This document shows, piece after piece, positions 34,831 to 46,575 of a stretch of DNA of 64,000 nt (within the stretch, counting starts at the first letter, position 1; each line of letters starts with the position of its first letter). The stretch spans positions 2,356,001 to 2,420,000 of the forward strand of contig JAINUG010000087.1 of the NCBI GenBank assembly GCA_029706075.1, in the 5' to 3' direction. The DNA is from Aldrovandia affinis (lineage: Eukaryota; Chordata; Actinopteri; Notacanthiformes; Halosauridae). Made by a program: the position numbers and the translations under genes. The notes under the pieces were generated by a model. The model had not been told where the DNA came from. It worked only from the letters and a program-made list of their open reading frames with translations, and did no database searches.

Positions 34831-37257
34831 CTTTAGTCAGCAGGCCTGATTATGCATGCATTATTTAGTGTTGCTAAAATGGTAAAAATACACTCAGGTA
34901 TTTAGTCAAAAGCGGAACCTGTAAAAAGGAAATAATGTAATGCCCCTCAACTCACCTAGCACCCTCTCGAATAAACACTCAGCATGATAATAATTAGCAT
35001 GCATTTTTACCACATTCAACTACTCTCAAAATAAACATCATAGTCCTGTTTACAACTGAAAATCTTGCTTACTTCCTTATCGGAGCATTATATTTTCACC
35101 TGTTGCTTTTTCTGCGTATATGGTGAATACTGCAACAGGAGATTATTATAGGAGTCGTGGGCATTGCAATGTATTAAGCACATTCAAGGGATATTTTTGG
35201 TGAAATAGCACCATATGGAAAAATGCTGGCCCCATTTCTAGAATGCCATGTATAGAGTTGGATATTTTCCTGATTTAATGGTTGACACCTCTCTCAGGAG
35301 CTCCAGGGTTTTCCAATCAAACCAGAATGAATGTGCAGGGAATTCATAGGTACCACTGTAAAAATAATTGTGATATTAGAACCATGTATTTAACTAAATG
35401 TGTATTTCAAAATGAAGAGAATATGTTCATTAAAACAATATACAGTATTGATATATATATTCATATATTTTAAATCGTAAACAATACATTTGAACAAGGA
35501 AAAAATCTCACTTACGAAGAGGCATTGTCAGATTTCCCAAGTGTCCATTGTTAACAATAATGTAGGCTAACATTGCTGAACGGAATTGTTCATTCCAAAA
35601 ACAATAATGATAGCTGGTTTTCCTGAACGTATCGTTCATTATTCACTTTCCTTCCTTTTACACTAGTTAACATGAGGTTGGACTATCTTATTTTCATCTT
35701 CATGCGATCTCTAGTTCTTTCAATACAAACACAATGCAGAGCAGTGGCAGAGTGGACAATGCAGTGAAGAGTGACCTCATCACTCTCCGGCTACAAGAGT
35801 GATGCTCACCTTAGCCTGACTGTATACAGTTTGGTTGACGCTATATGTATAATCTGCCGGAGTTATGTTACCTTGTACATGTTTTATGTATAAGAGATAA
35901 GTGGTGTGCACCGTAAAAGGTTTTTGCGCCACTGGTTCAGATGGTCTCTGTGTCCCTTGATGATGGGCCAATGGCGGAGCTTTCTGCTAGTCTGCTAGCC
36001 ACTTATCTATGTATACTTTTTTTCAACTGCTGACAAACTTGAGCTGGACATTGGTGTTTGAATAGGCCTATCTTTCAAACAATTCTCATTCTTTTTTTGT
36101 ATTAACAGTGGTGGCGGGAGACAAAGGCTTTCCCGCTCTATTTTATTTAGCGAAACAGGAAATTCCAAGATCCCGGGTTCCCCTCCATCAAGCCTAGCCT
36201 TAATAAGGGATAGTCGCCTCAAGAAGTTGCTGCCGTGCAGATTTCGGCACCTGGTTTTTCTCCAGTATACACACATCACAGCATTTTGATTATAAATGTA
36301 TGGATCATGTTTCGTATATGGGAGTTTCTTCGCATTGGGTGAAAACCATGCTTTCCTCTTCAGAAATCCCCTGCCGCGCAACTGGCATTCCAGCTCTTAT
36401 TTTTAGCTGGTGTGATCTTCTTCCAGACGTCTAAGTGTTTGACGTTAACCGTAGCCAACATTAGAAACGACAGGGGAAAAAGAGTTAAATCGCTGCTCCG
36501 TACATGTGTCTGAGTTCACACTCAGGTCAGGGTTATCGTGAAAATGTGAATTTGTTCTTATTCCATGTTGCTAAATTTATCACACAGGTTTAATGAAAGG
36601 CCCACAGTCTGAGGCGTCAGTATACCATAAAATACAGCGGATATATTATGAAAACATGCGCCGTGACCTCTTGGTTAGCGCTACCTGAGGAATGTCCCAT
36701 AATTCAGTTCCAAAATAATAATGTTCAACTTAACTTTTTTTTTTTTTAGATGGGAGTTAAATATAAAAATATTTGAGAATACTGTTGAATGCACAGTACA
36801 TATGAAAGAGGTCAAAAGCGGCCCCAGAATGCATAAAGAAATCTAAATTTGCTATAAAAAAAGAGAAAGAACTAAAGGTTTGACAAATCAGTTTAGAGAG
36901 ATTTGTTTTTGTCCCTATACGCTAGGATTCTATACGCTGACCCAAATGTGGTAAAGATTTTGGTGCTAAAGAGTAGAGGTAAGACGGGGCGCTGCACTTT
37001 CCCAAAGAGACCCCGCACACTCAAGCTTTAGAACACACTCATATAAAACTGATTTAATTTAGTGCAGAGAGCAGTCGGGGATCTAATTTTCAATCTCTCT
37101 TTCCAGTGTGAATGTGTAAAACAGCACATGGCACGCCCTATGAAAATTCAACAGCTAATGTTATTGTTATTTAACCAAACAGCAATTGATGAATGACCTC
37201 GAAGACAGAGAAAGACCATCATATATCATAATTTAAAGGTCACCCCCCCCTGGAAAA
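34831..37257. other. AT-rich intergenic DNA
   Basis: No gene or repeat recognised. A mixed-composition interval at 35780-36420 has 63- and 124-codon reverse frames without known motifs. T- and A-runs occur at 36728-36748 and 36857-36870. Confidence 0.5.
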
Positions 37258-37268
37258 AACCACACACA

Positions 37269-37302
<34 letters not shown>

Positions 37303-37305
37303 TAC
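37258..37305. repeat. (CA)n microsatellite
   Basis: CA repeat with 'cacata' and 'aaatac' interruptions, about 22 units. Confidence 0.95.
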
Positions 37306-37439
37306 ACATGTGCTTTCACACACATTTTAAGTCCCTCAAACACACACAGCTCTCTATTGTTGTTGTTGGCAGGAGATAATAGAATTTCACAGTATTTTGG
37401 GGACTCCCAACATCTGCTTAATTTTTCCAATGGAGTCTA

Positions 37440-37960
37440 CAACACACACGGTCGGTGGAGCGGGAATTTTCGATCGAGAATTAAAAACAAGACACGGAGA
37501 GGGAGGGGGCTGCATTTGTCCTTTCAGTCAGTCCACAGAGTGAGACAGAACACAAGGGGGGGAGCTGCATTGATCCGAACCCCCACCACTCCCTCCCTGG
37601 ATCAGGAAAATCATTAACCCCACTGACACTGTTACACACAACTACATTTTGGTATCCTTCAAAGGTTAATTAAAAATAAAAGCCATGGAGAGGGTGGGGG
37701 TGGGGGGGGGGGGGGTGAGTGTATACACTAGGGGAAGTGACTTCTGAATGGACCTGCCACGGAGAAAGACAGAGAGACGGGGCCAGATCTCGGGAGTCTA
37801 GGGATGACAGCTGACTGTCCCCCCCCCAAGGGTGATGTCATCCTTTAATCACTGAGCAAGAGAAATGGGATGGTGGAATTTATATAGAATTGCTCCTCCC
37901 AGCCAATCAGGAGAATTCTTGTGGCAGGACTCACAAAACCCACAACACACAGGGTGTTGA
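37440..37960. promoter_or_regulatory. Candidate regulatory block, promoter-like on minus strand
   Basis: Unique sequence with purine-rich and G-rich runs (37695-37716). On the minus strand an inverted CCAAT element (ATTGG, 37907-37903) lies about 15-20 bp upstream of TATATAAA (37886-37879). The word 'gtgatgtcatcc' (37832-37843) resembles a CRE/AP-1 half-palindrome. No transcript or exon is evident downstream on that strand, so a promoter is only a possibility. Confidence 0.2.
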
Positions 37961-38346
37961 GAGGGGGCTGCAATACCACTGTACCCTGAGCAGCCATGTT
38001 GTTTCAGGGTTTTGGTTTCAATTCCTTATAAGAGATCTGCTGCTGACGGATGTCTTTGGCCCACATGCTCTCATTTCACAAAAATCATGCAGAGCATTTT
38101 TTTTGGGGGGCAACCCTTGTTAGATTACAGTGAGCGACATCAATTGACTGTGATCGGCAAGATCATTTGTCAAGGCCGCCTGTCCAAAAGTTTGACGTTT
38201 GAATGGGACTTTGAACAATTTAAACAGTATTTATGTTTCTCTATGTATCTCATTCCACAATACATCATGTATGTATTCTGTTTATCATGGGTGTTCAATT
38301 TATGTAGTATTATATTTAATATTATAAATGATAACCAGGTTATTAT
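37961..38346. other. Intergenic DNA, nothing recognised
   Basis: Mixed to AT-rich unique sequence. The overlapping 77- and 112-codon forward frames show no recognised domain. Confidence 0.45.
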
Positions 38347-38664
38347 TTAGTTCTGCAGTTTATACCATGAACTAAAGTTTGTATATGTATTCATTTCAAA
38401 AGCATGAGTGGAATGAGACTGTTGAGTGGCTTGTTCAGTGTAGTGATGGGCCCCATAGTCTGGTGTAGAATCCTCACTGTGCTGACTGCCCTTAATTGGT
38501 TGTAACATCACCATGGAGGGTTTCATGCAGCAGAGTTTTTCCTGTCTCATCAGTCGATCCATCAACCGGAGCGACACCTCTGGTGGATCAATCACCTGCA
38601 GTCTGCCTGCATCAACTGGCATGAAGTATTCCTCCAACACAATGACTGCACAGCTCAGCTGACT
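38347..38664 (-). pseudogene. Exon-like open segment, unrecognised protein
   Basis: On the minus strand a polypyrimidine stretch ending in CAG (about 38683-38665) is followed by an open reading frame running to 38347. Its first half has protein-like rather than compositional character: 'VLEEYFMPVDAGRLQV' and 'PPEVSLRLMDRLMRQEKL' include a probable amphipathic helix. The second half loses that character, and there is no obvious donor site. I do not recognise the family. It may be a displaced exon of a cellular gene, a domesticated-transposon fragment or chance. There is no ATG at the frame's start. Confidence 0.3.
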
Positions 38665-40981
38665 GCAGAGTGAATAGAAGCCATGTTTTCAGTGCTTGTC
38701 TGTGCTCTCCTGAATTGACGAAGGACATAGCAGTAATGTGACAGGCCTACAAATACAATTTCAATGTATTTTTTTATTTTTTATTGTATTACTATTAATT
38801 TCTTAGAGTATTATATCTCTCCTTGAATATTTGTGACTGAATCTCTGGCTCAAAGAAAAATGTTGCTCCTCAGAATTCAATTAATATGTAAATATAACAT
38901 AAACTTTTCTGTTTTTGGAAATGTGAAATTTAATATAATTTGGCTATATTGGTGTTTTGCAACCACCCATGTCATTTACCATAGTTGTTGTTTTCCCTTT
39001 CGAATCTTCAGGTAACCATCAAACATTTTGGTCTTTGAGAGGCTCACAAAGAATAACTGAAAGAAACAGAATAATTATCAGTAGCGGTTTGTTGGCATAA
39101 AGGAGGCTGAAAGCAACTTGTTTCCATTTGCATTCCTTGATGATCAATCAAACAATTTCTTTGCTAAATGATCAATGCCAATAGTTATAGCTTCCCAATT
39201 GTATTGTGTGATTGCATTTACAAGATTGTGTAGTATTGTCTTACATCTATAAATGATCTGAACTAGTGGATAAATGTGCTCTTTGTTCTCTGTGCCTGAA
39301 TTCAATATTGACTCCATAAATATCCATGAATCTGATCTGTGCAGGTCAGGCAGTTTAATGCTCAAGAAAAAGCGCCAACATTTTTACTGTTTTCTCCTTG
39401 TTGCCATTTATATTCTCTAATGTGACATGAAGAAAGAGAACACTATAATGTGAGACACAATTAAGAGAAAGCTTTGCGATTACTCGCCAAAGGATTATTG
39501 AATTTATGTTAAAGGCATGTGAAAGAGCGTTAACCACTTGTTTTGTTGAACACTGTTGCCATAGCATGTATAGTAGTTGTGCACATCAATTGCAATCCCC
39601 AAATCCACAAAACATGTAAAAACAATCATTTGGGGCAAAATGAAAGGATTTGGGGACATCTTAAAGCCCCTACTGAAATGGGACAAAATGTGATTTGGGC
39701 ATGGTGATGACTCTAATTTCTTTGCGTAATTATTACCCTCCCTGAATGGTTAGTTCTATGGTTAGTTCTATCAGCCCTATGGTTCTGCCAAGTAACTACC
39801 CCCAGGAGCGGGATGGTAACACCCCCACCTATGAAGCCGGATGGAAAACGCAATGCTAACTTCCCAAATTCCCTATAACCCACAATTGTCAAGTAGCTAG
39901 CAATGCAGCAATAGCAAGTATCACTATCACTCAGGCAATGCCATCCGCTCATAGATGTGTGGTTCCAGGATGCAAATCCTCTTAACGGTTTCGACAGTGA
40001 CGACACCCAAGACCCTTTTTTTGAATATTCATTACTTGAATACGCCTGATATTTTCAAGCATCATTTTCAAGCATCATTTGAACTGAATGGGCCTTGAAA
40101 GTCACTCTTTGACTAAACAAAATAAATGAAAATAGGTTGAGACTAGTGGTCGGTTTAAAGATCAGTAAGATTTCAGCCTCTTTCAGCCTCACCAGCCGTT
40201 AGTGATAACCATCTATACTTATACAAATTCTAATTAATATGTCATACTAATGGGGGTGGGGGTTATGTGGTGGAGGGGTTATTAAATCCAAATGAACACA
40301 ACACCATTAGGTCATTTTGTCATGAGTATGCGTTTCCATTGGAGAATTTTGGGCCGATATTCTTTGTGAAACCAGGGCAGCTCGAGGGCACATCATTTGT
40401 CCTGGGTGAAGCCTGAGCTCCCTTCCCCAGGTGAGATGTTTCAGCTGGGGCAGTTGCAGGAGTGTAGTATCAAACGTCTGCCCCAACTCCCTGAGAGGGG
40501 CCGCATTCAACCGCAGTGCCACGGTGAGGGCCAAGGGCCAGACACATCACATAGCACAGATGCAGTTCAACATGTAGAGAGCTTGTTTATTACCTCACTG
40601 GAACACATTCCTTCAAAGATGCAATGCATCTGTACTCAGATACCCTTCCCTTGACCTGCAAAACAAGCAGTCAAGTTTCATTTCTTTCCAAGAAAAGAGA
40701 TAAAAATGTTGAAATGTTCTGGAAGACATCAAAATATTTATACATGCACAATATTTGAATAATTGTGATATAAGAAAAACATCAGCCCAAACCTTCCTCC
40801 TGGTTTCACTGACAGTTGAGAGTTTTTATCGATACGATGATGTTTGGTCAGTTCTGATGATATCGAGACACTTTCCAGGTTTTCAAGGATTCATCTTGTT
40901 TCCTTTTAGCCCTTGTGGTTTCGCAAACCTTCACAAAAGTGTGTGACTGATGTCCTTCTGAGTAAGGTATCCATTGAGGCA
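38665..40981. other. Intergenic DNA, nothing recognised
   Basis: AT-rich unique DNA with a GC-richer patch at 40370-40550. No gene, RNA or classified repeat. Confidence 0.5.
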
Positions 40982-41142
40982 CTGCTTAGTGTAGTGGTAC
41001 ATGCTAAGGATGCACGCTAAGGTGCTTAGTGCAGCGATGCATGCTAAGAATGCACGCTAAGGTGCTTAGTGTAGTGATGCATGCTGAGGTGCTTAGTGTA
41101 GCGATGCACACTAAGGTGCTTAGTTTAGTGATGCATGCTAAG
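40982..41142. repeat. Minisatellite, about 28-bp unit
   Basis: Five to six copies of a unit built on 'ggtgcttagtgtagtgatgcatgcta', some with an inserted 'aggatgcacgct' extension, run from 40982 to 41142. Copies differ by a few substitutions. The short open frames within it (Met-His-rich) are by-products. Confidence 0.9.
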
Positions 41143-41275
41143 GTTTGCCATACTGGACCAGTGCTGACTATGGCAGGGAGTCCCACATGGCCATGCCTAA
41201 TTGGCCATAGTGTTGCTGAGGAAGGAGGGTTTCAGTCCGCAAGATATGTCCTCCTTCTGCATGCAATACAGACTC

Positions 41276-41831
41276 CTCTAATGCAGGGGTCCCCAATTAC
41301 CGGGCCGTGGACCAGTACCGGGCCGTGGATCATTTGGTACCGGGCCCCACACAAAGAATAAAAACGTTTTAATTTTAATTTTATTTCCATTTTATTGACT
41401 ATCGCAGTCTGCAGGGTGTTTTATTTTGAAAAATGACCACTTCTGTCTGTGCCTCTTTTCCGCACTTGTCTCAGTCGCAGTTTTTTTCCATGCACCAATA
41501 AATTAAGCCCACAAGCTAACCCTAGAAAAAATGAGTAAAAAACAAACATTGCTGGAGAGCTTCTTTGAAAAGGGGGAAAGATCCAATGATGATACGCTAC
41601 AGCAGAAGACTCCAAGACTGCCACAAAAAAAAGCTGCATTTAAAAGAAGTTGAGTTGAGTTGAGTCACATTTACATTATAAATGTAATAATTAAATGAAT
41701 AACTAAATGATATAATATGCACTTTACTGTGTTTTGTTATGCGCGTGATTCTCCCCCCCGGTCCGTGGAAAAATTGTCTTGCATGAAACTGGTCCGTGGT
41801 GCAAAAAAGGTTGGGGACCGCTGCTCTAATG
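41276..41831 (+). mobile_element. hAT transposon, internally deleted, 8-bp TSD
   Basis: The element is 41284-41823 (540 bp). It starts CAGGGGTCCCCAA and ends TTGGGGACCGCTG, a 13-bp terminal inverted repeat with one mismatch. It is flanked by identical 8-mers, ctctaatg, at 41276-41283 and 41824-41831. 'Accgggccgtgg' phrases repeat at the left end and 'ggtccgtgg' phrases at the right, as in a widespread vertebrate hAT group. It retains only a short N-terminal transposase fragment. Confidence 0.95.
41531..41653 (+). pseudogene. hAT transposase N-terminal fragment
   Basis: A 40-codon frame starts at the ATG at 41531 (MSKKQTLLESFFEKG...) and stops at 41651-41653. Lysine-rich, with an 'LESFF' stretch, it resembles the extreme N-terminus of hAT transposases that lies before the BED finger. 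Everything downstream is deleted. It sits within the inverted repeats of its own element, so it is a remnant and not an independent gene. Confidence 0.55.
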
Positions 41832-42985
41832 GGTTGTGCACCTGTAAATGGCCTGCTCATCTACTTCATCGACACAATGCTTCAGTGCAGTAACTACAAA
41901 GCCCCGCTACTGGCTTGAAAAGAAGCAGCGGCCGACTGCACACGTTTTGGTTTACACTTATGCAAGGATGTGCCCTCTGAAATTGATGAAAGACATCTTA
42001 GCGATGGGCCAGGTGTACAATTATGATCAGACATTTCAAATTGGGGAGAAAAATACATCATCAAAAATAATTCATCAAAAAAAGAGAAATCGTACAATGA
42101 TTACTATTACTAAAGGGGTATCATACCATAATGTTCCCCTTACACATTTTTACTGGGGGTCTGTATCTAATTTGCCGTGCAGACAATTCTTACAAATAAT
42201 TGTTTTGTTTCTTACCTTTTTGACATGAACCTCAACAATTGCATTATCTGTCATACATTTGATGAACAGAAGAACAAACAGTAAAAGGCAGTCAGGTATA
42301 TCAAAGTTTTATTGAAGACATTTGTGATTATTTAAAATGTCGTCTACATTGACTCAATACCATGTCACCTACTGTATCAGCATTTGCTTGTCACATTTAA
42401 GACCATCATCACAAGCCGAACACAATAACGCCAATCACAAACTTTTCCATCACAGCAGCAAAACATCACGAAAAAACATTCCTCGACCTGATCACCGTAG
42501 TCCATTGCTTTTGACTTAATGAATACTTTTTTATGAATCGGTTATTGAAAAAATACCAGAGCAGGAGAAAATAAGAAGGCTTCGTCCTAATGCTTCATAA
42601 GCAGTAAATGTGTCCCACTGGGATGTCATTGGGAAGGGAAAAATGAGATTATTCTAAAGTTTTGCTGTAAAGTTGCAATATTAGTTTGTGGTTTCTTGGC
42701 CAGGCTAATCGGGTTACCAGCTTGGCGGTGTGCTGGGACAGGGTGACACGGGGCCCGGCCCAGTGCTCTGCTTTATTGGTCTCTATTGAGCTGCCTTTAT
42801 TGCTTTTTCCTGTCCCTGGTCGCATGAAACCGGTGCTCCCTCTGTCACTTTTCTGCTGTGTCTTGTGGTCCCCCTCACTCCCCACTGCCCCCCAAGACGG
42901 GCCTGGCTGTAATTAAAGCAGCCTTGCTGACTCGGGCCATTTGTGTTTGATGGCGTGGCCTGGAGTAAGGCCATGCTGGAGCCCT
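41832..42985. other. Intergenic DNA, nothing recognised
   Basis: Mixed composition. The forward frame at 41848-42228 and others nearby have no recognised domain. A GC-richer block at 42700-42910 borders the minisatellite. Confidence 0.45.
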
Positions 42986-43390
42986 CAACAACTGATCTAG
43001 GACCAGCTAATCCCCCCTCTGACCCTGACCAAAACCAATGGTGTACATTACTGGTCTGGACACCAACTGATCTAGGACCAGCTAATCCCCCCTCTGATCC
43101 TGACCAAAACCAATGGTCTACATTACTGGTCTGGACACCATTCAACAACTGATCTAGGACCAGCTAATCCCCCCTCTGATCCTGAACAAAACAAATAGTC
43201 TACATTACTGGTCTGGACACCATTCAACAACTGATCTAGGACCAGCTAATCCCCCCTCTGATCCTGACCAAAACCAATGGTCTACATTACTGGTCTGGAC
43301 ACCATTCAACAACTGATCTAGGACCAGCTAATCCCCCCTCTGATCCTGAACAAATCTACTGGTCTACATTACTGTTCTGGATACCTGTCA
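42986..43390. repeat. 82-bp minisatellite, five copies
   Basis: Copies of a unit containing 'ctgatctaggaccagctaat' begin at about 42991, 43066, 43148, 43230 and 43312. The period is 82 bp, except that the first copy is 75 bp because it lacks 'attcaac'. Copies differ at few positions and the last decays near 43390. Open frames within it (NPPSDPDQNQW-type repeats) reflect the array. Confidence 0.95.
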
Positions 43391-44909
43391 CGCTTTAGCT
43401 AACGAATGGCATGGTAGCCACTGAGAGTCTCGCTCTACATGCACAAGGCATATAGCAAGGAGTAATTTGCAATTTGATATTTCAATTTTTTTTGCTGAGC
43501 TTTACCATATGCTGCTCCCCATAATAGCAAGGATCATGGACGGGAATCCCACGGTGCAACATATAGTTGGTGCTACCTATACATGTGTGAGGAATAATCA
43601 TGGAAATTAAGTAGCTAATATTAGAGAATAGCAGGTGTAGAGTAGCCTGAAGAGGCTAGTAACAAGTTTGTTTTTACCCAATTAAATACATTTTGATTCC
43701 ATGAAGTAAGAAAATAAAATGTGACAAATGCCAATACCCACTGTAAAAACTAAGGAACATATTTGCATGAAATTGTGAAATTGTAATTTGACTAGTATTT
43801 GTATATAACATGTATTTTTTTAATGTAAACACTGAGCAACCATGTTTAATTTGCCTCCTTATTATGACTTTAAAATGAACATTTCTGATGACAAATCTTG
43901 GGGTGGGTGCTCTATGGTTCGCATACCTATTGCACATATTCAGGAAATGTCCTGTTATAATGTCCTGTTATAAAGTGCTTTCCTGTTTATTTGCCAAAGA
44001 GCTTTCCTGTCTATTGTGTGTAGTAGTACCCATGTCCCAGGACCTGCTCCTTTTTGGGGATGGCACCCAAAGTCAACGAAATATACACGATCAATATATT
44101 TTATTAGCAGGCTTGACTATATCGAAGAAACCAGTCCTGAAGGACTTAAACCAGTAAAGAAGCCAGTCTGTTTAGAAATGCTACCCTCTGTTTAACCACT
44201 GTGTGTTACAGCAAAAACTGTGCCTTTGTTCTACTGACAGGAATAGTCTTTGGTGCGCCAGACAGACGAATGGTACTGTCACTCACTCTGATAGCTTTAC
44301 GTTCAGCTCCTATAGAAACAATGCTGCCTGCATCCTCCACCAGCGCACGGGCTTTGTGCTGTTGTTACTGTCTGCTTTTTAATCACGAGGTGCCTATTGT
44401 ATCGGGTCACCGATGGGCTGCCTTTATCCCGTTTAAAATGTTTAGACTGTACTGTATGTATTCAGAGTGTGTAGGCTTGGCTCTTGGTGGAAAGCTCTGT
44501 GAATCGTCTTTGAATTTGCTTTATCATTTTGTTTTAGCATTCTGCTAACCTTAACCATAGAATACATACATTTAAAAAGTGCCTGAGGCTGTTCTCTGCT
44601 GGAGAAAATAATCAGTTAATTATACTGTTTTTTGGGGGGTTTTACATTTAAACATCAGTTGGATCTTGTTACTATTTATATGTTTCCAAGAACAATTTGA
44701 TAAGAACTGGGAGATAACCCTTTGGTGAAGTGTTTGGGGAAGTATCAAGCTACCCCAAGTAGACTGCCTTTGCCTGGACCAATTATAAACGCTCAGTATG
44801 TCCAACGAAAGAATTTCCCAGGGATTCATATCTTTATAAAGTACATCTAAAAGCTAAAAGTTTCTCAGAACTGTAAGATCGTATCCTCCTCCACTCATTA
44901 GTGATGATG
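43391..44909. other. Intergenic DNA, nothing recognised
   Basis: AT-rich unique sequence. The 115-codon forward frame at 44201-44548 has no recognised domain. Confidence 0.5.
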
Positions 44910-45330
44910 TTTGATCAGTTTTGGCCCCCACCAAAACTCTTCTTCTTTTTTTTCTCTACCAATTTCAAAACTGCAGTCGTGGCTTTCCCTAGGTCCTAGG
45001 CTGTCTCTTCCTTCAGTAGTTGCAGCCCAAAAGCCTCCCAGCAGATTTGAATGTTTCACTGATGCGGTAAATGCTATTATGTCACCGGCGGTAACAAATG
45101 AAGCGGCCTTGGCCACAAACCTGAGCCTGGAAAGGGCCATGGAAAGGGGATTATGGGCTGGCACGCCGCCTAATTGCAGCAGGAGAGTGAAAGCCGCTGG
45201 CGGGCCAAGCAGCTCTCTGTGTTTGGGGGAGGTGGCACGTGAAATAAAATAAATACAGTGTGCGGTCCTCGGTAGCTAACACTGATCGTTATCTGAAGAT
45301 GTGGAAAGCGGCTTTTGGCGTCTGCTTCCT
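44910..45330. promoter_or_regulatory. Candidate conserved-type non-coding block
   Basis: Unique, GC-richer than its flanks and without repeat signatures, this block holds features such as 'tcaccggcggtaac', 'gccgcctaattgcagc' and 'gtgaaataaaataaatac'. Frames of 88 and 113 codons on opposite strands are near mirror images and lack motifs. The call is compositional inference only. Confidence 0.22.
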
Positions 45331-45380
45331 TTCCGCACTGCAACTGAATTGGGTTAATTTGGTTAAAAATAGATAAATAC

Positions 45381-45404
45381 TTTTTTTTTTTTTTTTTTTT
45401 TTTT
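45381..45404. repeat. T24 homopolymer run
   Basis: Twenty-four consecutive T residues followed by AAAGG. It could be the poly-A tail of a minus-strand retroposon, but no body was recognised to its right. Confidence 0.95.
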
Positions 45405-46434
45405 AAAGGCATATGGGGTCACTCTTGAAAAATGATAATTGTTTCACTTCACTTTTGTCATTTAATGTAATTATCTGATTGGAGCTTAACCTCAGTTGAC
45501 ACTTTTTTCAATGACCTTCAGGGGACCTTCAGTTTGATTGGACTGCCTGGAACAGGACCAGAAGACTGCCCTTAGAGGGGTGTTTGATAAACGCTTGGTA
45601 CATTCTGCTGGACACCTCCCCCGGTTTAAATTTCAGATGGCTCTGAAGAACTGTGATGGGTGTTTTGGGGTTATAAAGAACTGCAGCCCAGGGTGGGTGG
45701 TGGCTTCTGGGAAGCTCCATATGTGGCAAGGAAGAGAATATTCTCTTCTCTTCTATAGACCTTAAGGGCAGACTGCTGCTTTGTAAATGTTAATGTTCAT
45801 GTTTAGTAAAATATGCCATACAAACAAATGTTGATTGGTTGATTTATTGATTGATCGAGCTTTACAATTTGTGTTCATTTGAACCCACTTTAGGACTTTC
45901 ATGTAAGCGTGACAGAACACTACAGTACCAGGTATACCTGCATGTGTCCCTGTCCTCACTGTAAATGTGAATCATACAGTATTCCTTCTCGCCCTAACGA
46001 TGACTGAACCAGTTTTTAAGGCCTGCTCCCATATGCCATACCATGACAGATAAAGTATGATTAAACACATGTTACATCTGTATGTAAAAAATCAATTATT
46101 TCAATGAAATGGAAAAGAACATTAAAATGTTTCAGTTATGTGCTGTTGCATAAGTTATGTAGGCCTTTGTTTTGGTTATGTTTGGTAAATGTAGTATGAG
46201 AGACTAATGGAAATTGATATAAATACTATATAAAGAGAAATTGGCTATTTAATGTCAAGATACACATACAAGAATAAATGTATAAATTAATATAGAAATA
46301 TATTTTTGAATGTCTATAAATACATTAAACATAAATACTTTTTTTTTTTTATCAGCAGTCAATGCTAAACAGAAAACTGCATAGGTATCCAAAACACAGC
46401 CCGTTGACTACACTAAAGTAGACATTTACATGGA
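45405..46434. other. Intergenic DNA, nothing recognised
   Basis: A patch at 45535-45765 is GC-richer and open in both directions (75 and 66 codons) but carries no recognised domain. The rest is AT-rich. Confidence 0.45.
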
Positions 46435-46575
46435 CCCCAGCTCTTCCCCCCTCTCTATCTCTTTCTTTTTCTTTATCACCTCACTTTCTCCTTTCTGTCT
46501 CTCTCTCCCTCTTTCCCCCTCTGGCTCTCCCTGTTTTTCTCTTTCTTCACCCCTCTCTCCCCCTCCCTCCATGGA
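46435..46575. repeat. Polypyrimidine (CT-rich) tract
   Basis: About 135 bp of almost pure C and T on the plus strand, irregular rather than a clean dinucleotide repeat. It accounts for the Ser/Leu/Pro-rich forward frame and the Glu/Arg-rich reverse frame here. Confidence 0.9.
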
